Part shown: positions 54,139-62,500 of the stretch, piece by piece
Layout: each line of letters starts with the position of its first letter
Numbering within the stretch: the first letter of the stretch is position 1
Source of the DNA: Anaeromyces robustus
Lineage: Eukaryota > Neocallimastigomycota > Neocallimastigomycetes > Neocallimastigales > Neocallimastigaceae
Direction: 5' to 3'
Length of the DNA: 62,500 bases
NCBI GenBank assembly: GCA_002104895.1
Contig: MCFG01000201.1
Span: 1-62,500, forward strand
The notes under the pieces: model-generated
The model's database searches: none
Told to the model about the DNA's origin: nothing
The model's input: only the letters and a program-made list of their open reading frames with translations
Translations under genes and position numbers: made by a program

Positions 54139-55542
54139 TTATTTAAATAATATATCAAATAAGGCTTGTTTTTCTTCTTCAGTTTCTTCTGTTAAATAAT
54201 TTAATAATTCTTGTTTATGATAATAATCATGAATTGAATTTTTAAGTAGTTTTAATATACATTTTTTTTCAGACATATAGGGTAATAGATTTAAAAGTTC
54301 ACCTTTTTTTTTTTTTATTTAATATTAATAAAAAAACATATTATAAGAAAAAAAAATATTAATATATATGTAAATACATATTATTTTAGAAAAAAAAATT
54401 TTTTTTATTATATATATAGTATTATCTATCATATTCAGTTAAGTAAATATTTAAAAAATGGAAATATAAATATATATAAATATATAAATTACCTATTTGT
54501 TCTATTGAAAACATATATCCTTGTTTGACTTGTTTTTCTATAATATCTTTATATATTTTATTAATATTATTTTATTTTTTATAAAAATAAAAAATAAAAA
54601 TAAAAATAAAATAGAAATAAAAAAAAAAAAAGAAATTAATTTTCCATTGCTTCGACGTATAATTTTATTTTAATATATGTATTGGATGTTTTATCCATAA
54701 TATAAACTATATAAGTTTTTTGTATATATATATATATATAAATTAAAAGTTCATACTTTGACGATAGGAAGCGGACGGTGAATCAATAATACTTCCTATA
54801 AATTTTTTAAATTCATTTACCGTAAATAATATTTTTGAATCTATATATTAACATTTATTTTATTTTTTATTTTTTTTTTTAATTTAGAAATTCAAATAAA
54901 TATATGTTAAATTTACATTTTTGATATATATATATATATATATTTTTTTTTAATTTTATTACCTCTTGTTTCCAATATTTCATTGATAGTATTATTATTA
55001 TTTGGTATATTATTTATTATATTTGTAGAATTAGTATTATTATTTATATTTTCAGTGTTTTGGGTATCTATTGGTATATTTGTTGTTATATTATCATTAT
55101 CATTATTATTTATTAGGTTTAGAGCAGGAGAAGTATTGATATTAATATGTCCATTATTTTTATTATTTATAGAATGACTTATTAATTCAAATAAATTATT
55201 TATATTCTTTTGAATATACTTTAAATTTTTTTCTTCTTCATTATCATTTTTTTCTAATTCTAATTATTATTATTTTATAAAATAATAATTATAAAAATGA
55301 AATAATATAAATAAAATAGAAATTATATTATATATATATATTTATAGATATTAGTTAGTACATATATATATAAAAGAAATTGATAAATCTTATAATTATT
55401 TTTAATTTGTTATATATATATATATATATATTGTTTTTATATATATTTATAAACCTTCTAATTTTTTTAATAATTTCTCTTGATTTTCAGAAATAATTTT
55501 TAATTGTTCCAATTCATTTTCGGGTGAGAAGTTTGATTCCAT
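54139..55542 (-). CDS. Asn-rich coiled-coil-like protein, five exons
   Basis: Hand-built model on the minus strand: 55542-55455, 55259-54963, 54795-54757, 54537-54493, 54302-54139 (633 nt, 210 residues). All five exons join in the same phase (one base carried over), which is hard to get by chance. Seen: a charged N-terminus with heptad-like Leu/Ile spacing (ELEQLKIISENQEKLLKKLE) and a second helix KYIQKNINNLFELI. An Asn-rich middle follows at about 65-125. The C-terminal helical part contains GYMFSIEQIGELLNLLPYMS and ends EEEKQALFDILFK. GC at the exons rises above the introns, including a CACCGTCCGCTTCC patch in the 39-nt exon 3. The first donor (GTTTAT) is non-canonical, and the exon 2 acceptor could shift by 6 nt. 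The family is not recognised and function is unknown. Confidence 0.75.
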
Positions 55543-56522
55543 TATTTTATTTTATTTTATTTTATTTTTAAATTTTTTTGGTTGTATTTATGTTTAATAT
55601 ACTATATAAATATTTTATTTTATTTTATTTTATTTTATTGTTATACGATTTATGTTTAATGTATATGTTTTCTTTTCATATATATATATATATACTATTA
55701 TTATTATTATTTTTAATAATACATTTATAAATAAGTGATAAAAAATTAAAAAAAAATATATGAAAAACTAAAAATTTTAATTAATAATAATATTTAATAA
55801 TATTTTAATAAATATTAAATAGTTAATTATAATATTTATTAGATTTTTAGTATATCAAATTTTAAATATATATATATAAAACATAGATTTAATTCTATTA
55901 AGAATAAAGGAAAAAAGCTCTATTTTTATTTAATAATAATAATAATAATGATAATATATTATATTTTATTAAACAAATTATATATATATTTTCTATTTCT
56001 TTTTAAATATATGTTTTATAACAAGTAATTATTTTAAGTATATAACATATCTACATAATATACACAATAGATATAAATATTATTTTAATATAAAATTTAA
56101 ATAGATTTTTATTTAATATTTTTTTTTTTATTTTCATATTTTATTTATTATTTATTTTTTATTATTTATTTATTTTATTATTATTATTATTATCTTTTTT
56201 ATTTCATTTTATTTTTTTATTTCTAATAATAATAATAATTATTATTATTTATATATAAATATAGAATAAAGAAATTATAATAGTTTATTTGGTTAAAAAA
56301 AAAAACTTTTTTTTTAAAAGTTTTGAGACCTTCTCAAAATTATTAATTACAATTATTATTATTATTTTATTGATAGTTTTTTTTTTTTTTAATAATATAA
56401 TTGTTAATCTATTAACGTTATTATTTTATTTTATTTTTTTTTTTTTTAATTTTTAATTTTGATTTTATTTTTCTTATTTTTATTTTTATTTTTATTTTAT
56501 TAAAATTAAAACAATTGAATCT
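55543..56522. other. Intergenic spacer between two minus-strand genes
   Basis: Simple A/T sequence only: (TATTT)n, (TA)n and poly-T. It should hold the promoter of the Asn-rich gene and the 3' end of the first esterase. No distinct motif can be named. Confidence 0.75.
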
Positions 56523-58013
56523 TTATACTGGTTCTTCCCAAATAGCAAGTTTTTCATAATTTGGATTAACTAATAATTTATTCTTTTCATCAAATATAAT
56601 CGTTTTACGAGTTTCTGTATCATATTTTTCCCAATTAATATCTAAATGTGGTCCATTTGGATCACCAGTTTTTGCAAAACTAATAAAGGATCCATGCATA
56701 CTATCTACTAAATATTTTAAAACTTTTGGATCCATATCACTCCAAATAGAAGCTCCACGTCCTTTTAATGTATTAGTTGCTATATAAATATCACATCCAT
56801 GAGTGGCATTCATATCAATACTAGCAAAAAGTGGTGGAGGATAATCAAATCGATACATCCAGGTATCATTATACTTTGAGAAATAATCAGCAAAGAAACA
56901 TGAATTAATTAAGAAATTATAATCTGTTATAAATGCACAACATTGATCGGATTCAGATGGTAATTTACAATAAAGTTGTTTAAAATCTATAAATTTGGAA
57001 AGAAGACCATGTTCTAAACAGAAATCTTTAATTTCTCTCCAATTCATTGGACATTCTTCCATAGAATAAAGATAAGTACCTTCATCATGAGTTGTACCAA
57101 TAATTAATTTTACATCAGTAATACTACCATTTTTAATTCTATCAAATAAATCTGATGGATATAAATCATCAAAAGCAATTCCTGGCATTGAACTATTTTC
57201 ATCACCATAATCTTCATGATTATCTGCAAGATAAACAGCTGCTTTTCTAATTTCTTCTATATCAAGATCACGTAATTTTTCTACATCCTTTTCATCAATT
57301 TTTAAATATTTTAAGAATTTTTTAAGGAAACTAGTAAAAAGATTATTTTCTCTTTCAATATTACTACAAGCATCTGGTGGTCCACTTTGACAAATAGCTT
57401 TATGGAATAATCCTTTAGCTGGTGGTGAAACTAATAAAGCACAAACACTTGAAGAACCTGCACTTTCACCAGCAATAGTAACATTATTTGGATCTCCACC
57501 AAAAGCTTCAATATTATCTCTTACCCATTTTAATGCCATAATTTGATCCGTCAAGAAACAATTAGAATCAAATAATTCTTTATTAAATACGGAAAAATCA
57601 TAACAACCTAATGGACCTAAACGATAATTAATAGTTATATATAAAACTCCTTCTTTAGCAAAACTTTCTCCATGATGCATTTCATCATCACCACTACCAT
57701 TATGTAAATAACCTCCATGAATCCAGAAATAAACAGGTAATTTCTTTTCATCATTATCTTGTCTCCATATATTTAAGTGTAAACAATCTTCAGAATCGGT
57801 TTTTACTGGAGTATTTGGTAATTTAAATTGAATACAACGACCTTTAAGTTTTGTACAATCTTTTACTCCTTCCCATGGTTCACATTCAACAGCTCTACGA
57901 AATCTTAATTCTTTAACCGGTGGTTTAGCATATGGAATACCAAACCATTTACATACACCGTCCTTTTTAAAACCTTTTACTTTACCATATTTAGTTTGAA
58001 TTTCAATATCCAT
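56523..58013 (-). CDS. Type-B carboxylesterase, paralogue 1
   Basis: A 496-residue intronless alpha/beta hydrolase of the carboxylesterase/lipase type-B family. Seen: EDCLHLNIW (family signature) near residue 75 and the oxyanion-hole stretch IHGGYLHNG at 98-106. The nucleophile elbow FGGDPNNVTIAGESAG has catalytic Ser184. The acid residue is Glu311 in THDEGTY, and the base His405 is in NATHGCD. All three catalytic residues are present, so an active esterase hydrolysing carboxylic esters is likely; the substrate cannot be read from sequence. There is no signal peptide, suggesting a cytosolic enzyme, unlike secreted plant-wall esterases. Length is slightly short of the usual 500-550. It is a tandem paralogue of the gene at 60.3-61.8 kb. 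Lack of introns is in contrast to several neighbours. Confidence 0.95.
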   Translation of the reverse strand: MDIEIQTKYGKVKGFKKDGVCKWFGIPYAKPPVKELRFRRAVECEPWEGVKDCTKLKGRCIQFKLPNTPVKTDSEDCLHLNIWRQDNDEKKLPVYFWIHGGYLHNGSGDDEMHHGESFAKEGVLYITINYRLGPLGCYDFSVFNKELFDSNCFLTDQIMALKWVRDNIEAFGGDPNNVTIAGESAGSSSVCALLVSPPAKGLFHKAICQSGPPDACSNIERENNLFTSFLKKFLKYLKIDEKDVEKLRDLDIEEIRKAAVYLADNHEDYGDENSSMPGIAFDDLYPSDLFDRIKNGSITDVKLIIGTTHDEGTYLYSMEECPMNWREIKDFCLEHGLLSKFIDFKQLYCKLPSESDQCCAFITDYNFLINSCFFADYFSKYNDTWMYRFDYPPPLFASIDMNATHGCDIYIATNTLKGRGASIWSDMDPKVLKYLVDSMHGSFISFAKTGDPNGPHLDINWEKYDTETRKTIIFDEKNKLLVNPNYEKLAIWEEPV

Positions 58014-58135
58014 TTTTAACTTTTTTTAATTTATTATTTTTTTTTTTTTATTTTTAAATTAATTTATTATTTATGAATATAATTGTTACAAAAAGAAAAA
58101 TTATAAAAATTGCCAATTGTATTATATTTATTGTA

Positions 58136-58170
<35 letters not shown>

Positions 58171-59450
58171 TCGGTTGATTATTTTATAAATATATATTAT
58201 TATATAATATAAAAAGTAAAAAAAAAAATATAATATAAAACAAATGAGTAAATAAATTACATAGATATAAATATTAAATTTAATTAAATTATCATTGACT
58301 TGATATAAATCTATAAACAAAATTAGAAATGCTATATTAAAATAATCAATTAAATATATACTATAAATAATATAATAATAATTTACTTACCGTAAAGTTC
58401 TTTATTGTTGACTTAATTATTTTTGAAAAGACAAGAAACAAAAATAATAACCTATATTATTTTTAAACATTCAATAAATGCATTTTAGTTTTACAATTTT
58501 TAATTTTTAATAATTATTTAATTAAATCTTTTTTATTTATTATTTTAATTATCATTTTAATTAATTAAATCTTTGATTTTTATTGGTCAATGATATTAAC
58601 AATGTTAATTTGTACACATCTTTTATGTATTGTACAAATTAATACTATTTTATAAAATTAATAAATGATAAAAAAAACACAATAATTAATATTGATAATA
58701 AATAATAATAAATAATAATAAATCATAAATAATAAATAATAAATAATACTAAATAATAATAAAAATTTTTAATGCTATAATATAACAATAATGATATGAT
58801 AATAATAACAATAAAATAAAATCCTAAATATTTGTAGTTGATATTTAATGCTTATATATGTATATATTTTTTATATTAACAAAACTTTTTTTTTTTATAA
58901 ATTTTAATTCATAAAACCTAATTTATATAATATTAAAAAAAATTAGTTTTTTTTTTTTAAATTATTTTTTTCACATTAATTTTTATATTTATTAAATGTT
59001 TCATCAAAATTTATTTTTGTATTCCAAAATTTTATTTCACTTTTTTATTAAAAATCTAGAACAAAAAAAAAAATAAAAAAAAAATAAAAAAAATAAAAAA
59101 AAAAAAAAAAAACAAAAAAAAGATTTTAATTAATATAATATTGAATCGAATTTTCTTATTAATTAAAAAATTTTTTTTTTTTTAATTGATATTAATTTAA
59201 AAAGAATTTTTAATTTTGTTTTTTTTTTTTTATCTTAAATTTTTTAATATTTAAAATGTCTTTCTATTACAAGTAGTTTTTGTTAATAATAAAGCATAAA
59301 TATTTTAATTATTCAGTTATTAGCATTAAAAATATAAATAACTTAAATATTATATCTATTCTTAATTAATTAATATGACAAGAAAAAAAAAAGTAATAAA
59401 ATAATATCAATTGATAAAGAAAAAAAGTTTAATGATAGTAATGGTAATCG

Positions 59451-59483
<33 letters not shown>

Positions 59484-60223
59484 CAGGTATTAAATATTTT
59501 ATAAAAAAGGGACACATAATTCAAAATGGGATATATACAATTCAATAATAAAACAAAGAAAAAATAGATATAAAAGAATAAAAAATGAAATATAAAATTC
59601 AATAATAAAACAAAATAAGCGATAATATGTGAATATGTGTAAATTATTTGTTATCATATAGTTAATAAGTTATTGTTATATAATTATATATATTATTATA
59701 TTATTATTTATTTTTTATTTACTTATTTATTTATTTATTTTATTTTATTTTACTTTATTTTATTTTATTTTATTTTTTTTTTGATAATTATTAAAGAAGC
59801 ATTTAAATAGTAATTTCATATATATTACTACTATAATCTTTATTTTTGTAATAGAGTTAAAAAAAAAAGAAAAAACTATTATAAAAAAAATTTTTTTTTA
59901 CCTATTTAACTATAATATTTTTTATTTCTTTTTTATTTATTATTATTTATTTATTTATTTTTATACATTTTATTATTATTATTTTTTTTCTATTTTTATT
60001 GTATTTGTTTATATATATATATATTATATTTCTTGCAATATTATTATTATTACTACGAATTTTTGTATTTTGTTTTGTTTTATTTTTTACTATTATTATT
60101 TTTTTAATTTTATTCTTTTTTAATCTTTGCTATATTACTTTGCATTTTTGTTTTTTTTTTATTGTTATATAAATATTGTTTATTATTTATTATTTATTAT
60201 TAATATCATTATTGTTATTTCTT

Positions 60224-60268
<45 letters not shown>

Positions 60269-60280
60269 TTATTTATTTAT
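58014..60280. other. Spacer between the two esterases
   Basis: A/T simple sequence. On the minus strand, a canonical GGTAAGTAAA donor at 58390 follows GTCAACAATAAAGAACTTTAC. An AG lies just before the esterase ATG (about 58020), so a 5'-UTR intron of about 370 nt is possible. A perfect 12-bp inverted repeat, TTAATTTGTACA / TGTACAAATTAA, lies at about 58606-58641. TTCAATAATAAAACAAA occurs twice near 59541 and 59601. A run of 41 T lies at 60226-60266. Confidence 0.6.
60226..60266. repeat. 41-nt T homopolymer
   Basis: One of the longest homopolymers in the window. In the sense of the esterase it is an A run starting 14 nt after the stop codon, with only (AAAT)n between. Confidence 0.95.
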
Positions 60281-61795
60281 TTATTTATAAAATTCCCGTT
60301 TAATAGATTTCCATAAATTTATTTTTTCTTTTGATGGATTTTCAATTAATTTCAATTCTTTATCAACTATGAAAGTATTATGATGTTCAGCATCATATTT
60401 TTCCCAAATAATATTATTAAGATGTTCACCATTAGGATTACCTGTTTTAGCAAATTGAACCCATGAACCAAACATATAATTTTCTAAAAGACGTTTAGAA
60501 CTTGGTTTACATATTGTCCATGCTAAATATCCTATAAGATCCATTTTTTTAAAAGTAGTATATAAATCTATACCATGTGTAGCATTTAATCCAACAATTT
60601 TTAATAATGGAGGTATATAATCAAATCTATATACCCATACTTCATTATTTTTATTTTGACTTTGAACTTCAGCAAATTCTGTACAACCCATAGTAAATAA
60701 ACGATCAGTACTAAAATTTAAAGCAGAAAAATAGTCTAATTTTGAAGATTCTTGAGGATTATTAAAATAAAAATTTTCAAATTCGGGATATTTATCTAAT
60801 ATATTATTATTTTCAAACATTTTTTTAATTTCATTTTTATTTCTTGGACATTCATGAAATACATTGAAATAAGTTGATTCATTACGATTCATACCTATAA
60901 TTAATTTAACACCTTCTGCTGAACCATTTTTTAGAGTGGTATAACAATCTTCTGGAAGTAAATCATCATAAACAAAACTTGGCCAAAATATACCTGGGTA
61001 TCTTGAAAGATGATTATTAACATATTGAGAAGCAGATCTTAAAGTTTTACAATCTAAACTTTTAATTTTGGTAACTTCTTCTGGTTTTAAATTTAAATAT
61101 TCTAAAAACATATCCATTAATAATTTATTTGATCGAGGATAATGGACACCATCTGGATAACCACTTTGACTTATTGCTTTTTGAAAAAGTCCTTTAGCTG
61201 TTGGGCAAGTCATTAATGCTAAAACACTTGCTCCTCCTGCACTTTCACCATCAATAGTTATATTATTAGGATTTCCACCAAATGCTTCAATATTTTCATT
61301 TATCCATTTTAAAGCCATTACTTGATCAGATAAACAACAATTTGAATCAAATTCTTCCTTATTATAAATTGAAAAATTATAACAACCTAATGGACCTAAA
61401 CGATAATTAAAATTAACAAATAAAATATCTTCATTAGCATATTCATCTCCATGAAATAATGGAATAGAACCACCACCATTATGTAAATAACCTCCATGAA
61501 TATAAACAAAAACAGGTAAATTTTTTTCATCATTATTTTTTCTCCAAATATTAAGGTAGAGACAATCTTCTTGATCCTTTTCACTAAAAGCACATGGAAA
61601 TTTAAATTGTGGACAACGATTTTGAAATTCTGTACATTTTTTTATATCTTGCCATGGCTCACATTCTACAGCTCTACGAAATCTTAAATCATTAATAGGA
61701 GGTTTAGCATAAGGTATACCATACCATCGACTTAATCCATCCTTAACAAAACCTTCAACCCTTCCATATTTAGTTTTTACAATGAGTTCTGTCAT
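60281..61795 (-). CDS. Type-B carboxylesterase, paralogue 2
   Basis: A 504-residue intronless carboxylesterase in the same orientation as paralogue 1 and clearly similar along its whole length (shared YGIPYAKPP-like start, RRAVECEPW, RLGPLGCY, LKGLFQKA-type blocks). Seen: EDCLYLNIW near 76-84, IHGGYLHNG at 99-107, and the nucleophile elbow FGGNPNNITIDGESAG with Ser185. The acid Glu306 is in MNRNESTY and the base His407 is in NATHGID. The triad is complete, so activity is expected; the substrate is unknown. There is no signal peptide. Start at Met 61795, which matches the start of paralogue 1. It differs mostly in the 210-380 region that forms the substrate lid in this family, so the two may differ in substrate range. 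It arose by tandem duplication. Confidence 0.95.
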   Translation of the reverse strand: MTELIVKTKYGRVEGFVKDGLSRWYGIPYAKPPINDLRFRRAVECEPWQDIKKCTEFQNRCPQFKFPCAFSEKDQEDCLYLNIWRKNNDEKNLPVFVYIHGGYLHNGGGSIPLFHGDEYANEDILFVNFNYRLGPLGCYNFSIYNKEEFDSNCCLSDQVMALKWINENIEAFGGNPNNITIDGESAGGASVLALMTCPTAKGLFQKAISQSGYPDGVHYPRSNKLLMDMFLEYLNLKPEEVTKIKSLDCKTLRSASQYVNNHLSRYPGIFWPSFVYDDLLPEDCYTTLKNGSAEGVKLIIGMNRNESTYFNVFHECPRNKNEIKKMFENNNILDKYPEFENFYFNNPQESSKLDYFSALNFSTDRLFTMGCTEFAEVQSQNKNNEVWVYRFDYIPPLLKIVGLNATHGIDLYTTFKKMDLIGYLAWTICKPSSKRLLENYMFGSWVQFAKTGNPNGEHLNNIIWEKYDAEHHNTFIVDKELKLIENPSKEKINLWKSIKREFYK

Positions 61796-62500
61796 TGGTA
61801 TATATCTTTATTATATTTTTATTTATTTCTTTATTAATAATATATATATATTATATTTTATAAAAGAATTTTTTACTTTTTATTTATATATAATATTTTT
61901 TTTTATTATGTATCATAAAAAAATATTATATTTAATAATGTTATTAATATATAATATAATTATTATTATGTATACAAAAATATTTATTATTAATTATAAT
62001 TTTATTATATATTTATTTATTATTTATTATTTATTTTGTTTTTTCAAAATATTAAATTATTAAAAGTTGTTTTGAATATAACCTTTATTACTAGTATGTA
62101 TGTAATAATAATAATAATAATAATAAATAATAATAATAAATAATAATAATAAATAATAATAATAATAATAATTATAATAATAATATATATTTAAAATATT
62201 TTATAATAAATAATATTATATAATATATATTTTTATTAATTATATTATTATTTAAAGTAATTATTTATTTTTGTTTAGGAAAAAGAGAAAAAAAGCTAAA
62301 TAAAAACTATTTTTGATTTTTTTATCTTATTTTTTTTTTTTGTACATATTTCTAATACATTTTAATACATTTTTAATACATTTGAATTGTATATTTGAAA
62401 TAAAAAACAATGGAAATATTATTATTAATTATTATTCTTTTCATTGTTTTTTATAATCAATTTTATAATCAATTGTGTTAATATTAACATTTCTTTATTA
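61796..62500. other. Upstream region of esterase 2; window end
   Basis: A/T simple sequence with an AAT run at 62107-62190. It should contain the promoter of esterase paralogue 2; no distinct regulatory site is recognisable. The last part repeats AATCAATTTTATAATCAATT near 62456-62475. Confidence 0.7.

Noticed and set aside
54640-54710. Possible exon reading IYIMDKTSNTYIKIKLYVEAMEN and a stop, minus strand
   Set aside because: It can be joined to exon 3 in frame and would end the protein early. Skipping it joins two further exons with matching phase and a sensible helical C-terminus, so I treat it as intron or at most an alternative end.

Overview
The window looks like nuclear DNA of an anaerobic gut fungus (Neocallimastigomycota). 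Intergenic DNA is almost pure A/T, with homopolymers, (AAAT)n and (AAT)n tracts. The few genes sit as islands of clearly higher GC, far apart, with short introns that mostly have GTAAGT-like donors and TAG/CAG acceptors. The gene content (anillin/Bud4-like protein, EMC6, TPR-DnaJ chaperone, secreted Cys-rich proteins, type-B carboxylesterases) fits a fungus. The phylum is inferred from composition and gene style, not from a database search.

Layout. 1-9.7 kb: simple sequence plus one secreted, probably GPI-anchored Cys-rich protein (minus strand, 3.5-4.3 kb). 9.7-13.0 kb: a decayed copy of roughly the 5' half of an 18S rRNA gene. It is interrupted by about 15 tandem copies of one of its own segments, followed by one inverted copy. 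16.8-20.2 kb: a six-exon DNAJC7-type co-chaperone (N-terminal TPRs, C-terminal J domain). 24.4 kb: intronless EMC6. 25.7-31.1 kb: an SRP (7SL) RNA gene on the minus strand, an internally deleted pseudocopy, a 5'-end fragment, a GC-richer small secreted Cys-rich gene, and a ~150-bp tandem array with inverted units at its end. 31.2-31.6 kb: six ~60-73-bp repeats. 31.6-44.5 kb: no gene recognised. 44.5-46.5 kb: four-exon protein with an HEXXH zinc-peptidase-like motif. 49.7-53.3 kb: seven-exon anillin/Bud4-like protein whose PH domain is split by an Asn/acidic insert. 54.1-55.5 kb: five-exon Asn-rich unknown on the minus strand, reconstructed by splicing. 56.5-61.8 kb: two tandem, intronless, cytosolic-type carboxylesterase paralogues.

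There is no operon logic; these are independent eukaryotic genes. EMC6, SRP RNA and the secreted proteins all belong to ER targeting or membrane insertion, but I attach no significance to their proximity. Intron-exon models were built by hand from splice signals and preserved frame, and every multi-exon model closes to a whole number of codons. The most unusual material is non-coding: the self-amplified 18S pseudogene and the SRP RNA duplication cluster.
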